Source: Leptolyngbyaceae cyanobacterium HOT.MB2.61 (GTDB lineage: Bacteria; Cyanobacteriota; Cyanobacteriia; Leptolyngbyales; Leptolyngbyaceae). Taken from it: a DNA stretch of 44,431 bases. The stretch spans positions 1 through 44,431 of the forward strand of contig JAIMBL010000013.1 in the NCBI GenBank assembly GCA_023511615.1. The letters run 5' to 3'. This document shows, piece by piece, positions 44,233-44,431 of this stretch. Both the position numbers and the translations under genes were made by a program. Position 1 is the first letter of the stretch, and each line of letters starts with the position of its first letter. Below the pieces are notes generated by a model, which saw nothing but the letters and a program-made list of their open reading frames with translations, ran no database searches and was not told the DNA's origin.

Positions 44233-44273
44233 CTGAACTTTCCTGAACTTTCCTGAACTTCCTGAACTCTTCC
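44233..44273 (-). repeat. Tandem TGAACTTTCC repeats upstream of the NB-ARC gene
   Basis: Four consecutive units (TGAACTTTCC, TGAACTTTCC, TGAACTTCC, TGAACTCTTCC) lie 37-77 bases upstream of the NB-ARC start. They could be operator half-sites or a slippage-prone promoter spacer. The tandem is seen directly; function is inference. Confidence 0.6.
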
Positions 44274-44352
44274 GTTTTTGTCCTCTGCGCCAAAAAACCG
44301 GAATTTCCTGATATGCAAACGCGCGAAACTAAATTTATCGGATTTGAGGAAT

Positions 44353-44431
44353 AGGTAGACCTAACAAGGTAATGATGAGTGGCGCTAGCCACCATCATTA
44401 ACAACTCAAAAATCATTACGATTTGGGCACC
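44353..44431 (+). repeat. Dispersed structured repeat family D, copy 2
   Basis: Matches 19966-20046 from GGTAGACCTAACAAGGTAAT to GATTTGGGCACC and runs to the end of the window. A near-perfect stem AATGATG-a-GTGGC with GCCAC-CATCATT closes on GCTA, and GTAATGAT could alternatively pair with the later ATCATTAC. Confidence 0.65.

Noticed and set aside
1-44431. tRNA, rRNA, insertion-sequence transposase or phage genes
   Set aside because: I scanned intergenic regions for tRNA arms and all frames for transposase or phage domains and found none, though a computational tRNA scan would be a better test.

Overview
The window looks like chromosomal DNA of a cyanobacterium, probably a filamentous or repeat-rich one. 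The palindrome GCGATCGC (HIP1) is scattered through genes and spacers. The intergenic regions carry short heptamer-like repeats and small mobile hairpin elements. Many products are of cyanobacterial type: a DUF4168 secreted protein, a CHASE2-PAS-GGDEF cyclase, a TPR-CHAT protein, a type II NADH dehydrogenase, and an NB-ARC ATPase with the N-terminal helical domain common in cyanobacterial STAND proteins. No rRNA, tRNA, transposase, phage gene or cas gene was seen. Genus cannot be fixed from the sequence alone.

Layout. 1-4.3 kb (+): three sugar or glycan genes, namely a WecE-type sugar aminotransferase, a GT4 glycosyltransferase and an unassigned glycosyltransferase-like protein. 4.3-9 kb: ileS (-), a small conserved ORF (+) and pheS (-). 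9-17 kb: surE, a metallo-beta-lactamase-fold hydrolase, ruvC (-), an SRPBCC protein (-), two tandem paralogous mini membrane proteins, folK, a NUDIX hydrolase, a cyclophilin and a type II NADH dehydrogenase (-). 17-24 kb: a diguanylate cyclase (-), precorrin-8X methylmutase, a DUF4168 protein, a frameshifted formamidase and a biuret-hydrolase-like enzyme. 24-28 kb (-): glgC, a P-loop kinase, hsp20 and dnaJ. 28-36 kb (+): a GH63 glucosidase, egtD, a TPR-CHAT protein and an HD phosphohydrolase. 36-44 kb: gamma-glutamyltransferase (-), a TPR protein (+), two cyanobacterial unknowns (-) and a frameshifted NB-ARC ATPase (-).

Several genes make functional pairs: the sugar aminotransferase with the glycosyltransferases (surface glycan), glgC divergent from GH63 (glucan or glucoside metabolism), hsp20 with dnaJ (protein quality control), and formamidase with the biuret hydrolase homologue (nitrogen scavenging). 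Most of the rest is housekeeping in mixed orientation.

The least expected content is between the genes. There are at least six dispersed repeat families. One is a roughly 123-bp two-hairpin element with terminal inverted repeats (four full copies and one internally deleted copy). Another is a roughly 115-bp hairpin element (three copies). There is also a 37-bp direct repeat with a 36-bp spacer. Simple repeats have entered the 5' coding regions of two genes. Two genes (formamidase and NB-ARC ATPase) are each broken by what looks like a single-base change in or next to a base run.
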